64,000 bases of DNA, from assembly GCA_049975425.1 (NCBI GenBank), contig JBNGDI010000002.1, positions 1 to 64,000 on the forward strand. Reading direction: 5' to 3'. Made by a program: the position numbers and the translations under genes. This DNA comes from HyVt-105 sp049975425 (GTDB lineage Bacteria > Bacteroidota > Bacteroidia > Bacteroidales > VadinHA17). Each line of letters opens with the position of its first letter. The first letter of the stretch is position 1. Shown piece by piece: positions 34,055 through 42,761 of the stretch. The notes beneath the pieces are model-generated. The model did no database searches. It saw only the letters and a program-made list of their open reading frames with translations, and was not told where the DNA came from.

Positions 34055-35070
34055 GTAAAAAGGAATTATTGAAAAACACAGTAGAACACATCGACATAAC
34101 CTCCTTTGATGCAAGGCCCATTATTGATGCCATGAGGAAAATGTCGTTTTCATCACGTGCCACGGCTCATGCCACCGATATTCTCAGCCGTATGATCAGG
34201 GATAAAAAATGTACCAGCATTCTGACCCTGGCCGGCAGCACCAGCGCAGGAGGCTGCATGCAGGTGTACGTGGATATGATCAAGAACAATATGATTGATG
34301 TGGTCGTCGCCACCGGAGCTTCCATTGTGGATATGGATTTCTTTGAAGCACTGGGATTCAGGCACTACCAGGGAAGTATCCATGTCAATGACAGGCAGCT
34401 GAGAAATCTGTATATTGACAGGATTTACGATACATATATTGACGAAGACGAGTTGCAGGTATGTGACAATACCATCAAAGAAATTGCCGACAGCCTGGAA
34501 CCGCGTCCTTACTCCTCACGCGAATTTATCCGCGAAATGGGTAAATACCTTGCAAAAAACAGCGTGAAAAAAAATTCTCTTGTGCAAACAGCCTACGAAC
34601 AGGATGTTCCCGTTTTTTGTCCGGCATTCAGCGACAGCAGTGCAGGGTTCGGGCTGGTTATGCACCAGTGGGAAAATCCATCCCGGCATCTGTCCATCGA
34701 CTCGGTAAAAGATTTTCTTGAGCTAACCCGCATCAAGATTGCTGCTGAAACAACCGGTCTGTTCATGATCGGCGGGGGTGTTCCGAAAAATTTTGCCCAG
34801 GATACGGTGGTCTGTGCAGAAATGCTTGGGAAACCGGCGCCCATGCATAAATATGCCGTTCAGATCACAGTGGCCGATGTACGCGACGGAGCCTGTTCTT
34901 CTTCCACCCTGAAGGAAGCCTCTTCATGGGGCAAGGTAGACACCGTTTATGAGCAGATGGTTTATGCCGAAGCCACCACGGTTCTTCCTCTTATGGCCAG
35001 CTATCTCTATCATCAGGGAAACTGGCGTAAACGGCCGGTGCACCGTTGGAACAAACTTTTCGAACAATAA
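34051..35070 (+). CDS. Deoxyhypusine-synthase-like enzyme (possible homospermidine synthase)
   Basis: The 339-residue protein belongs to the deoxyhypusine synthase family, which transfers an aminobutyl group from spermidine via an enzyme-imine. The catalytic Lys is present in IGGGVPKNF (K246), and the NAD-binding pieces LAGSTSAGG and VVATGAS are visible. Bacteria lack eIF5A, so the substrate must differ. Bacterial members are known to act as homospermidine synthases. Behind arginine decarboxylase and agmatinase, a product built from putrescine such as homospermidine is the simplest reading. No spermidine synthase lies in the window. Confidence 0.88.
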   Translation: MSKKELLKNTVEHIDITSFDARPIIDAMRKMSFSSRATAHATDILSRMIRDKKCTSILTLAGSTSAGGCMQVYVDMIKNNMIDVVVATGASIVDMDFFEALGFRHYQGSIHVNDRQLRNLYIDRIYDTYIDEDELQVCDNTIKEIADSLEPRPYSSREFIREMGKYLAKNSVKKNSLVQTAYEQDVPVFCPAFSDSSAGFGLVMHQWENPSRHLSIDSVKDFLELTRIKIAAETTGLFMIGGGVPKNFAQDTVVCAEMLGKPAPMHKYAVQITVADVRDGACSSSTLKEASSWGKVDTVYEQMVYAEATTVLPLMASYLYHQGNWRKRPVHRWNKLFEQ

Positions 35071-35086
35071 GTTATTACATCATGTC

Positions 35087-35236
35087 ATGAAAGGGAAAAA
35101 GGAGTTCAAGAAACGCAGAAAGAATTTTGACACTTCGGAAGATCTCTATTCAAAAAAGAAACCCGGGAAAAAACACGACCAGAAACAGGGCAAAAAGTTT
35201 TCCATTTACGATACATGGGATGAAGAAGAGGAGTAA
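35087..35236 (+). CDS. Small charged hypothetical protein
   Basis: The 49-residue protein is strongly basic over residues 1-37 (KKEFKKRRKNF, KKKPGKKHDQKQGKK) and has an acidic end (YDTWDEEEE). ATG 35087 lies 16 bases after the deoxyhypusine-synthase-like gene and the stop 8 bases before engB. The charge pattern suggests binding to RNA or ribosomes, next to a ribosome-assembly GTPase, but this is inference. No family recognised with certainty. Confidence 0.6.
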   Translation: MKGKKEFKKRRKNFDTSEDLYSKKKPGKKHDQKQGKKFSIYDTWDEEEE

Positions 35237-35244
35237 TAAATCCC

Positions 35245-35865
35245 ATGACAAAGGAAATGATCATACATTCAATCAGGTTTACAGGAAGCAGTGCAGATCT
35301 GGCCCATCTGCCGTCGCCCGATAAACCTGAATATGCCTTCACGGGGCGATCGAATGTGGGAAAATCCTCCCTTATCAATATGCTGACAGGAAGGAAAAAC
35401 CTGGCCAGGATCTCTTCAACCCCCGGAAAGACACGGATCATCAACCACTACCTGGTCAATGAACAATGGTATCTTGTTGATCTGCCCGGCTATGGATACG
35501 CAAAAGCCTCAAAAACAAACAGAACCGAATGGAACCTGCTGCTGAAGCAGTACCTGCTGAAACGACCCAATCTGCTTTCGGTATTCGTGCTGATCGATTC
35601 CCGCATCCCCCCTCAGAAGATTGACCTGGATTTTCTGGAATTTTTGGGAACGAATCAAATACCTTTCTGCCTTGTGTTCACCAAGACCGATAAGTTAAGC
35701 TCCAAAAAACTCAAAACCGCCATTCAGGAATACAAGAAAGGACTGCTTCTGGTGTGGGAAACCCTCCCGCCCTGGTTTGTCACTTCCTCGGTCACTCGTG
35801 CCGGAAGGGAAGAAATACTGGGATTTATTGATGAAACCAACCGGTTTGATCATCAAAATGTATGA
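35245..35865 (+). CDS. engB: Ribosome biogenesis GTPase EngB/YihA
   Basis: The 206-residue GTPase assists late assembly of the large ribosomal subunit. G motifs are in order: GRSNVGKSS (G1), TPGKTR (G2), DLPGYGYA (G3) and TKTDK (G4), with TSSVTRAG as G5. Normal length. It follows the small charged protein by 8 bases and may share the polyamine transcript. Confidence 0.95.
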   Translation: MTKEMIIHSIRFTGSSADLAHLPSPDKPEYAFTGRSNVGKSSLINMLTGRKNLARISSTPGKTRIINHYLVNEQWYLVDLPGYGYAKASKTNRTEWNLLLKQYLLKRPNLLSVFVLIDSRIPPQKIDLDFLEFLGTNQIPFCLVFTKTDKLSSKKLKTAIQEYKKGLLLVWETLPPWFVTSSVTRAGREEILGFIDETNRFDHQNV

Positions 35866-35952
35866 ATTTACCCGCACCGGCAGCGTTTTTTCTTTTCAGT
35901 TTTACTAATTTTACAGTCAGAATGATCATTCGGTAAATGTAATAACCCCTGT

Positions 35953-36891
35953 ATGCCAGCGAAATCCAGTATTAAATTCTTTTCCGGAAGAAGCTCCCGT
36001 TATCTGGCTGAAAAAATAGCCAAAAGTTTTGGTTCTGAGCTGGGCAAAACTTCCATTCTTGAATTCAGCGACGGAGAATTTCAGCCCTCCTATGAAGAAT
36101 CGGTACGCGGTGCCACCGTTTTCATTATCCAGTCTACCTTCATGCCGGCCGAAAATCTATTTGAACTCCTGCTAATGATTGATGCCGCCAAAAGAGCCTC
36201 CGCCTACAAAATTGTTGCAGTGATGCCTTATTTCGGATTCGCCCGGCAGGATCGCAAGGATAAGCCCAGGGTCTCTATCGGGGCCAAGCTTGTGGCTAAC
36301 CTGCTATCTGCAGCAGGAGCCGACCGGGTCATGACCATGGACCTGCATGCTGATCAGATTCAGGGTTTTTTCGATTTCCCTGTTGACCACATCTACGCTT
36401 CCACCGTATTTGTCCCTTATTTCAAAAGCCTTGATCTTGATAATCTGGTTATTGCCTCCCCGGATATGGGCGGAAGCAAAAGGGCCAACGCCTATTCCCG
36501 TTTCCTGAATGCCGAAATGGTCATTTGCTATAAGCAACGTGAAAAAGCCAATGCTGTGGGTAAAATGGTGGTCATTGGCGATGTAACCGGGAAAAATGTG
36601 GTCATAGTGGATGACATGATCGACACGGCCGGGACCATCACAATGGCAGCCAATATGATGAAGGAACAGGGTGCCCTCAGCATACATTGCGCTGCCACAC
36701 ATCCTGTTCTTTCAGGTCCGGCCTACGAAAGGATAGAAGAATCGGCCCTGGAAGAAGTGGTGGTTACCGATTCCATTCCCCTTACCCGGGAAAGCCCGAA
36801 AATCAAGGTGTTATCAATTGCCGATATTTTTGCCGATGTAATCAACAAGGTATACAATTATCAATCGATCAGTTCCACATTTATTGTATAA
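35953..36891 (+). CDS. prs: Ribose-phosphate pyrophosphokinase
   Basis: The 312-residue enzyme makes PRPP from ribose 5-phosphate and ATP for purine, pyrimidine, His and NAD synthesis. Key parts: FSDGEFQPSYEESVRG, the catalytic loop YFGFARQDRKDKPR, the His in MDLHADQIQGFFD, and the PRPP loop VVIVDDMIDTAGT. Length is normal for class I. It precedes rplY and pth, as often in Bacteroidota. Confidence 0.96.
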   Translation: MPAKSSIKFFSGRSSRYLAEKIAKSFGSELGKTSILEFSDGEFQPSYEESVRGATVFIIQSTFMPAENLFELLLMIDAAKRASAYKIVAVMPYFGFARQDRKDKPRVSIGAKLVANLLSAAGADRVMTMDLHADQIQGFFDFPVDHIYASTVFVPYFKSLDLDNLVIASPDMGGSKRANAYSRFLNAEMVICYKQREKANAVGKMVVIGDVTGKNVVIVDDMIDTAGTITMAANMMKEQGALSIHCAATHPVLSGPAYERIEESALEEVVVTDSIPLTRESPKIKVLSIADIFADVINKVYNYQSISSTFIV

Positions 36892-36896
36892 TTCAC

Positions 36897-36904
36897 TATA
36901 TTTG
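36897..36904 (+). promoter_or_regulatory. Promoter -7 element of rplY
   Basis: TATATTTG, 90 bases before the rplY start, directly after the prs stop; implies a separate transcript with a leader of ~80 bases. Confidence 0.45.
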
Positions 36905-36993
36905 CACCCTCTTTAAAACAATCAATTATTAACGTGTGATGGGAAGCTGGAAACTCATATTCCGGCTTCAGGTAGCACATAAAGGAATTCACT

Positions 36994-37653
36994 ATGAAAG
37001 AGGTAGAAATTAAGGGTAAACTACGACAGCAAACCGGAAAAAAAGATGCAGCACGACTGAGAAAACAGGGGTTTGTGCCCTGTGTTATGTACGGAGGAAA
37101 AGAAAATATTCATTTCTGTGCTCCCACAGGAGATTTTAAAAAAATCATTTATTCCTCTCATATCTACCTGGTTAATCTTGATCTGGAGGGAAACCATTAT
37201 CAGGGTCTGATCAAAGATATACAGTTTCATCCGGTTACCGACGAGATCCTTCATATCGATTTTATCGAAGCTCTCCCCGGGAAGGATGTCATTGTCAACA
37301 CCCCCATTCACCTGGTGGGTGATTCGGTCGGGATCAAAGCCGGCGGAAAACTTCGCCAGAGAAGAAGGTACCTGAAGGTGAAGGGTAAGGCCGAAAAAAT
37401 GCCCGAATACCTGGAAATTGATATTACCGACCTGGATGTGGGTAAGAAAATCAAGGTTGGGGATCTTTCCTTTGAGGACCTCGAATTGCTTGATACTCCG
37501 CGCGCCCTGGTGGTTCAGGTCATTTCTTCCCGACTGGCTGCCAAAGGCATGATTATTACTGAAGAAGCCGGGGAAGCACCTGCTGAAGAAGAGTCTGTTG
37601 CAGCTGAAGAAGCCGCAACTGAAGAAACCGGAGAGGAATCAACAGAAGCGTAA
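36994..37653 (+). CDS. rplY: 50S ribosomal protein L25 (Ctc type)
   Basis: The 219-residue protein has the 5S-rRNA-binding L25 domain (~1-95; GKLRQQTGKKDAARLRKQGFVPCVMYGG) and the C-terminal TL5/CTC beta domain (~100-190; IEALPGKDVIVNTPIHLVGDSVG). A very acidic Ala/Glu tail (~190-219) follows, common in Bacteroidota. It stabilises 5S rRNA in the ribosome. pth starts 15 bases downstream. Confidence 0.95.
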   Translation: MKEVEIKGKLRQQTGKKDAARLRKQGFVPCVMYGGKENIHFCAPTGDFKKIIYSSHIYLVNLDLEGNHYQGLIKDIQFHPVTDEILHIDFIEALPGKDVIVNTPIHLVGDSVGIKAGGKLRQRRRYLKVKGKAEKMPEYLEIDITDLDVGKKIKVGDLSFEDLELLDTPRALVVQVISSRLAAKGMIITEEAGEAPAEEESVAAEEAATEETGEESTEA

Positions 37654-37668
37654 ACCAAATCTGCTGGA

Positions 37669-38268
37669 TTGAAGTATCTGATAACCGGACTCGGAAATCC
37701 CGGGCGGGAATATGAAAACACCCGCCATAACATTGGATTTTCAATATTGGACGCCCTGGTAAAAGCGTCCAATATTGCTTTTGAGGACCGCCGGTATGGA
37801 TGGATTTCAAGGCTTTCTCACAGGGGAAGAATTTTTGTTCTTCTGAAACCCTCTACATATATGAATCTGAGCGGAAGTGCGGTTCATTACTGGCTGAAGA
37901 AAGAAAAAATTCCCCTCGAACGTTTGCTGGTTGTGGTAGACGATGTGGCTCTTCCCTTCGGAGTCTTGCGACTCCGGGCTAAAGGAAGCGATGCGGGACA
38001 CAACGGCCTGAACCATATCAGCACCATTCTGGGCACACAGAACTATGCGCGCCTGCGTTTCGGAATAGGAGACAATTATGGGCCGGGACAAAAAGCAGAA
38101 TACGTGCTTGGTCCCTGGTCGGAAGAAGAAAAAAAACTGTTGCCCCAAAGGATCGAACTGGCAGGAGAAATCATTCTGCAGTTCGGTGTGCTGGGAGTGG
38201 AAAGAACCATGAACCTGTATAATAAGCACGGTAACAATCTGTTGCAGAAAAATGAAGGAAAAACCTGA
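37669..38268 (+). CDS. pth: Peptidyl-tRNA hydrolase
   Basis: The 199-residue enzyme frees tRNA from peptidyl-tRNA that drops off ribosomes. The start is TTG: it directly precedes KYLITGLGNPGREYENTRHNIGF, the fixed family N-terminus, and no ATG fits. Catalytic His lies in RHNIGF; the Asp in VVVDDVALPFG and GHNGLNHI complete the site. Its end overlaps the S4-domain gene by 17 bases. Confidence 0.95.
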   Translation: MKYLITGLGNPGREYENTRHNIGFSILDALVKASNIAFEDRRYGWISRLSHRGRIFVLLKPSTYMNLSGSAVHYWLKKEKIPLERLLVVVDDVALPFGVLRLRAKGSDAGHNGLNHISTILGTQNYARLRFGIGDNYGPGQKAEYVLGPWSEEEKKLLPQRIELAGEIILQFGVLGVERTMNLYNKHGNNLLQKNEGKT

Positions 38269-38647
38269 AGAAGAAAAGGTTCGTATTGATAAATGGCTGT
38301 GGGCCGTTAGAATATACAAAACCAGAAGTCAGGCTACCGAAGCATGCCGCAGCGGAAAAGTCTTCGTAAACAATGAACCGGCCAAACCCGGCCGGACGAT
38401 ACGGCCCGGTGAGATTGTCGTGGTTAAAAAAGTGCCCGTATGGTACACCTATGAAGTAAAAGCCCTGACTGAAAAAAGGCTTCCGGCTCCCCTGGCAGCA
38501 GAACATTACCGGAACCTTACCCCCGAAGAAGAACTGAACAAATTGAATATTACCAGATTATCGGGATTCGAATACAGGGAAAAAGGCAGGGGCCGCCCCA
38601 CAAAACGAGAAAGAAGAGAAATCAACCGCCTCAAGAAGCTCCCCTGA
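38252..38647 (+). CDS. S4-domain RNA-binding protein (Hsp15-like)
   Basis: The 131-residue protein has an S4 RNA-binding domain at ~10-75 (VRIDKWLWAVRIYKTRSQATEACRSGKVFVNN). The C-terminal tail is basic (REKGRGRPTKRERREINRLKK). Relatives of Hsp15 recycle stalled large subunits that carry peptidyl-tRNA, which fits its translational coupling (17-base overlap) with pth. Confidence 0.92.
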   Translation: MKEKPEEEKVRIDKWLWAVRIYKTRSQATEACRSGKVFVNNEPAKPGRTIRPGEIVVVKKVPVWYTYEVKALTEKRLPAPLAAEHYRNLTPEEELNKLNITRLSGFEYREKGRGRPTKRERREINRLKKLP

Positions 38648-38661
38648 AAAGAAGATAGTTT

Positions 38662-39207
38662 ATGCTGATAGCCCAACACAAACGAAAGGAAAACCTTGCC
38701 GAATACATCCTGTATTTATGGCAGGTGGAAGACATGATCCGCGCCCATGACTTCTCGATGGAAAAAATCAAAAAAAACATCATTGGACCCTTTGGTTTGC
38801 CTCCCGATATTCAGCAGAAAACGGAGGAATGGTACAGCCAGCTGGTTCATCTGATGAAGAAGGAAAAAATTGAAGGCACCGGACACTGCCGTTTCCTCAT
38901 TAATCTGGTAAACGATCTGCACCAGCTTCACCTAGAGCTACTCGACCGGCCGGAAGAAACCACCTACAGGCATCTTTACCGGCAGGCCGAACCACATATC
39001 AGGGCCCTGGAAGAAAAAAGCCTCCACAGGTATATGCATGAAACCGACACATGCCTGCATGGCCTTTATGGTTTGTTGCTACTGAAACTGCAAAAACGCA
39101 AAGTACATCCTGAAACACAGGATGCGTTTCAGCATATCGGGAAAATGATTTCCTACCTGGCAGCCCGATACAAAGCCCGCGAAGAAGAGGAAGAATACCT
39201 GGAATAA
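38662..39207 (+). CDS. DUF4924 family protein
   Basis: The 181-residue all-helical soluble protein starts with MLIAQHKRKENLAEYILYLWQVEDMIRA, the characteristic start of DUF4924, a Bacteroidota-only family of unknown role. It lies 14 bases behind the S4 gene at the end of the rplY-pth row. No catalytic motif is visible. The C-terminus is acidic (AREEEEEYLE). Confidence 0.85.
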   Translation: MLIAQHKRKENLAEYILYLWQVEDMIRAHDFSMEKIKKNIIGPFGLPPDIQQKTEEWYSQLVHLMKKEKIEGTGHCRFLINLVNDLHQLHLELLDRPEETTYRHLYRQAEPHIRALEEKSLHRYMHETDTCLHGLYGLLLLKLQKRKVHPETQDAFQHIGKMISYLAARYKAREEEEEYLE

Positions 39208-39213
39208 AACAAT

Positions 39214-39236
39214 CCCCGGCCTGCTGCTGAGCCGGG
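39214..39236. terminator. Hairpin between convergent DUF4924 and DUF3078 genes
   Basis: CCCGGC (39215-39220) pairs with GCCGGG (39231-39236). A weak T-rich tract (GATTGTTTTATT) follows on the minus strand only. Probably the terminator of this convergent junction. Confidence 0.45.
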
Positions 39237-39263
39237 AATCTGTTCCTGGTTCCGAACTCCCTG

Positions 39264-40133
39264 TCAGAACTTACAGGAAAACCCTAACCCGAATACTTCC
39301 TTGAACTGGACCTTCGGCCTTTTTATCCCATCATCGTCAATCAATCTGATGTTGTCATCATAAATCAGATGGGTATTGATATTGGCACTGATATACTGGT
39401 TTATTGTCATGGTGATCAGCACCTCCCAGTTAACATCCACATTCTGGGGTTTATCGAGGTAATTGGAGAAAAGATCCAGTTTGGTAAGCAGATCCACATT
39501 GGTAACCACCGGAGTTTTGAAAGCCATTTTATAATAGCCTCCGAATTCGCCCCTGATTTTTTTTCCTGGCTCAAGCCCGAATCCCGTGGCAAGTTCCGGG
39601 TCGATTACTATGGTCGTCTTTGAAGTGAGCGGTGATAAAAACAATGTGAAATTGTCACCAGGCTTGTAATCCATACCAAGGGAAGCAGTAATATAGGCCG
39701 GTGCAAAGAAAGATGAAATAACAGTTGAATCATTGGGATAGTCATACCCGTCAGCGAACTGTGTCTTAAAACCGACCATACCACTGTAGTACCATTTCCC
39801 CGGTGCTTTCCGGCCATATTTCGAGGAAAACTCGAGCCTGTCATCACTTTTCCGAACACCCTGACCCTCATTATTCAGCAACCCATATCCCATGTCCAGG
39901 TTATTGTCCCAGGTCATTTGTCCTTTCTTCAAATTTGCAAACATGTTCACAAAAGCATTCCCGGCAATAGAATTGGCCCCACCGGAAGCCCAGTTTACAA
40001 GGGAAACCTGGGAAAATGCAAGAGAACCGGCACCTCCTGTCTTCCATCCTTCCAGTGAATCCGTTGATTCCTGTCCATGGGTAGTGAATGGGAACCAAAC
40101 CAGCAAACCTGCCAGTATTATGTACTTTTTCAT
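39264..40133 (-). CDS. DUF3078 outer-membrane protein
   Basis: The 289-residue secreted protein starts at ATG 40133, giving a signal peptide (MKKYIILAGLLVWFPFTTHGQ); ATG 40151 is possible. DUF3078 marks: WKTGGAGSLAFSQVSLVNWASGGANS near the N-terminus, then alternating barrel strands. It ends in Phe (GLGFSCKF), the outer-membrane beta signal. Function of the family is unknown. It stands alone, convergent with the DUF4924 gene. Confidence 0.9.
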   Translation of the reverse strand: MKKYIILAGLLVWFPFTTHGQESTDSLEGWKTGGAGSLAFSQVSLVNWASGGANSIAGNAFVNMFANLKKGQMTWDNNLDMGYGLLNNEGQGVRKSDDRLEFSSKYGRKAPGKWYYSGMVGFKTQFADGYDYPNDSTVISSFFAPAYITASLGMDYKPGDNFTLFLSPLTSKTTIVIDPELATGFGLEPGKKIRGEFGGYYKMAFKTPVVTNVDLLTKLDLFSNYLDKPQNVDVNWEVLITMTINQYISANINTHLIYDDNIRLIDDDGIKRPKVQFKEVFGLGFSCKF

Positions 40134-40365
40134 CTTATCTTTTATTTTCATATTTTTTCTGTAAATAGATGCACATCGGTCTGTGGAAAAAGGGATTAAA
40201 CGTTAAAGCTACACAATTCTTTCATTATTATTTGTTTTGTTCAACAAGATCGTATGAATAACTGACAAATAACCGGTACCGGGATCCCGGCGAGAGAGCC
40301 TGTTGCTCATGATAAAACAAATTATTTTTTTATCTTGTCCGGGCTAACCATCAATACTGCATGTA

Positions 40366-41331
40366 ATGCTGGAATCACTCAAAGTGCTCGATGAGTTGAG
40401 GCTGAATTTTTCCCAGAGCGGACTCTTCATCCTGAACCTGACACTGGCGTTTATTATGTTTGGTGTTGCTCTGGAAATAAAACTCGAACATTTCAAGAAA
40501 GTAATACTGAATCCCGTTTCTACCCTGGTAGGAGTATTTTCCCAGTTTTTTCTTTTACCTCTGGTCACATTTCTCATCACCATCCTGCTGAGGCATTACA
40601 TTACCCCCACCATCGCCCTGGGCATGATTCTGGTAGCTTCATGCCCGGGTGGGAATATCTCCAATTTCATGTCTTCTCTTGCCAGAGGCAACGTGGCACT
40701 TTCAGTAAGCCTTACTGCCATTGCCACTCTTTCTGCCATTTTTATGACTCCGCTGAATTTCTCTCTGTGGGGGGGATTGTTTACTGAAATCTACAGCAGA
40801 ACCGATGCCTCCGGCCTGGTCAGGCCCCTGGAGATTGATGTAATGCAAATGTTTCAAACGGTTTTCATCCTGCTGGGCATCCCCCTGGTTCTGGGAATGT
40901 GGTTCAACCATCGCTTCCCCGACCTCACAAAAAAAATTGTGGTTCCCATAAAGCGGCTGTCCGTTGTGTTCTTTATGGGAATGGTGGTAATGGCATTTAT
41001 GAACAATTTCGACTATTTTAAAGCCCATATAAAATACATATTCCTGCTGGTACTTATCCATAATACCGTGGCACTTACAACAGGTTATTCCATAGCCTCT
41101 CTGTTCAGGCGCAACGCCACTGACAGAAAGACCATATCCATCGAAACCGGAATACAAAATTCCGGTCTGGGCCTGGTTCTTCTTTTCAACCCCAAAATAT
41201 TCCCGCCCGATCTGGCCATTGGAGGGATGGCTTTTATTACGGCGTGGTGGGGCATATGGCATATCCTGTCAGGACTTGGAATCGCCGGCCTGTGGGGGCG
41301 CAGGCGAAAAAGGGTTGTCGCAATCCAGTAA
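40366..41331 (+). CDS. BASS-family (bile acid:sodium symporter type) transporter
   Basis: The 321-residue inner-membrane protein has 9-10 helices. Family marks: GVALEIKLEHFKKVILNP, the LVASCPGGNISNFMSSLARGNVALSVSLT crossover motif, and SIETGIQNSGLGLVL near the end. BASS proteins move organic anions with sodium; in bacteria the substrates include pantoate and keto acids. Bile acid transport itself is not implied. It is followed after 15 bases by an acyltransferase gene. Confidence 0.9.
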   Translation: MLESLKVLDELRLNFSQSGLFILNLTLAFIMFGVALEIKLEHFKKVILNPVSTLVGVFSQFFLLPLVTFLITILLRHYITPTIALGMILVASCPGGNISNFMSSLARGNVALSVSLTAIATLSAIFMTPLNFSLWGGLFTEIYSRTDASGLVRPLEIDVMQMFQTVFILLGIPLVLGMWFNHRFPDLTKKIVVPIKRLSVVFFMGMVVMAFMNNFDYFKAHIKYIFLLVLIHNTVALTTGYSIASLFRRNATDRKTISIETGIQNSGLGLVLLFNPKIFPPDLAIGGMAFITAWWGIWHILSGLGIAGLWGRRRKRVVAIQ

Positions 41332-41346
41332 TAGAAACACGGCCAT

Positions 41347-42738
41347 ATGATGGAACACATTAGATGGAAAAATCTTGAGCGCGAATCAATCAGATATGCC
41401 CTGCTGAAGATAGGGGTCAAATTGTGGCACAATTTGTTTTATTACCGGAAGGTAACTGCGCTGAACACACATAAAATTCCCGAAAACCGGCCTCTTATAT
41501 TTGCCCCCAACCATGAAAACGCCGCTATGGACGGACTGGCAGTACTGTGTACCACCCGTGGCCAGCCGGTTTTTCTGGCACGTTCTGATATATTCAAAAA
41601 GAAACTGCCCGCCCTGTTGCTGACTTTCCTCAAAATCATGCCCATTTACCGTATTCGCGACGGGATCAGCAGCCTGCAGAAAAATGACAGGGTATTCCAG
41701 AAAACGGTCGAAATCCTGAAAAGAAAACGACCCCTGGTCATACTGCCCGAAGGAAACCATGCTGAATTCAAAAGACTTCGCCCATTGAAGAAGGGTATTA
41801 CGCGTATCGCTTTTCAGGCAGAGGAAGCCTCAGGATATAACCTGGGAATAAATATCGTTCCGGTTGGGATTGATTACCGCGATATTTACAAATTCAATAC
41901 CGATGTACTGGTGAATTACGGCGATCCCATTGATGTATCAGAATATTTCGATCTCTACAGGGAAAACGCTCAGAAAGGAATGCTGGCCCTGCGGGAACAC
42001 CTGGCTTCTGCCATTCGGAAATTGATGGTACATATTCCCACGGAAAAATATTATCATGGGTATATGGGATTACTCGATCTGTATTTCCATCGGATGAAAA
42101 CACGGATGCAACTTTCCGGGAACACGCATGCCAATAAATTCCAGTCCGACCGGAAACTAGTGGAAATTCTGAATCGTTTTCTGGAAAAAGATCCTGAGAC
42201 TGTAGCCGAGCTGAGCTGTAAAGCAGAAAAATTTTTCGCCCTCATGAAAAAGCTGAGGCTCAGAAACTGGCTTTTTGAAAAAGACAGGATTTCTTTTACG
42301 GGTATTTTCCTTCACGGATTACTGCTGGTAATCGGTTTTCCGGTGTTCCTGACCGGTCTCCTGACCAACTACATCCCCTGGCACATTCCCGTAAAAGTTA
42401 CTGAACAGTTTGAGGATAAGGTCTTTATTTCAACTGTTAAGTTTGTGGTCTCTTTCCTCCTGTTTCCCCTGTATTATCTTCTTTTATTCATACTCTTCTG
42501 GATCATTTCCGGCAATCTTCTGATAGCTCTTGGCGGATTTACCCTTTGTGCTTTTACCGGGTGGATTGGATTCAAATATTTCATTTCATGGAAAAAATGG
42601 TTGGGGAAATACCGTTATCGCAGGTTCATGAGAAAGAAAAACAAAACCTTTAATGAAGCAAAAAACCTCAGAAATGAATTGATCTCCAGGATGGATGAAC
42701 TGGTGGCTTCCGTCTTTCCCATGCCGGAATCTTCCTGA
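41347..42738 (+). CDS. PlsC-type glycerolipid acyltransferase
   Basis: In this 463-residue protein, residues ~30-260 hold the PlsC domain. Motif I reads NHENAAMDGL, with five residues between His and Asp rather than four, a variant seen in related Bacteroidota proteins. Motif III is LPEGNHAEFKRLRPLKKG, followed by IVPVGIDYRD. Two or three hydrophobic helices (~320-415) anchor the C-terminus in the membrane. It likely acylates lysophosphatidate or another glycerolipid; the acceptor is unknown. Confidence 0.87.
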   Translation: MMEHIRWKNLERESIRYALLKIGVKLWHNLFYYRKVTALNTHKIPENRPLIFAPNHENAAMDGLAVLCTTRGQPVFLARSDIFKKKLPALLLTFLKIMPIYRIRDGISSLQKNDRVFQKTVEILKRKRPLVILPEGNHAEFKRLRPLKKGITRIAFQAEEASGYNLGINIVPVGIDYRDIYKFNTDVLVNYGDPIDVSEYFDLYRENAQKGMLALREHLASAIRKLMVHIPTEKYYHGYMGLLDLYFHRMKTRMQLSGNTHANKFQSDRKLVEILNRFLEKDPETVAELSCKAEKFFALMKKLRLRNWLFEKDRISFTGIFLHGLLLVIGFPVFLTGLLTNYIPWHIPVKVTEQFEDKVFISTVKFVVSFLLFPLYYLLLFILFWIISGNLLIALGGFTLCAFTGWIGFKYFISWKKWLGKYRYRRFMRKKNKTFNEAKNLRNELISRMDELVASVFPMPESS

Positions 42739-42761
42739 TGTGCCGGAAACCTTTCAAACGG

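Noticed and set aside
40271..40290. Overlapping palindromes ACCGGT and CCGGGATCCCGG upstream of the BASS gene
   Set aside because: Short and without terminator or operator context; chance cannot be excluded.
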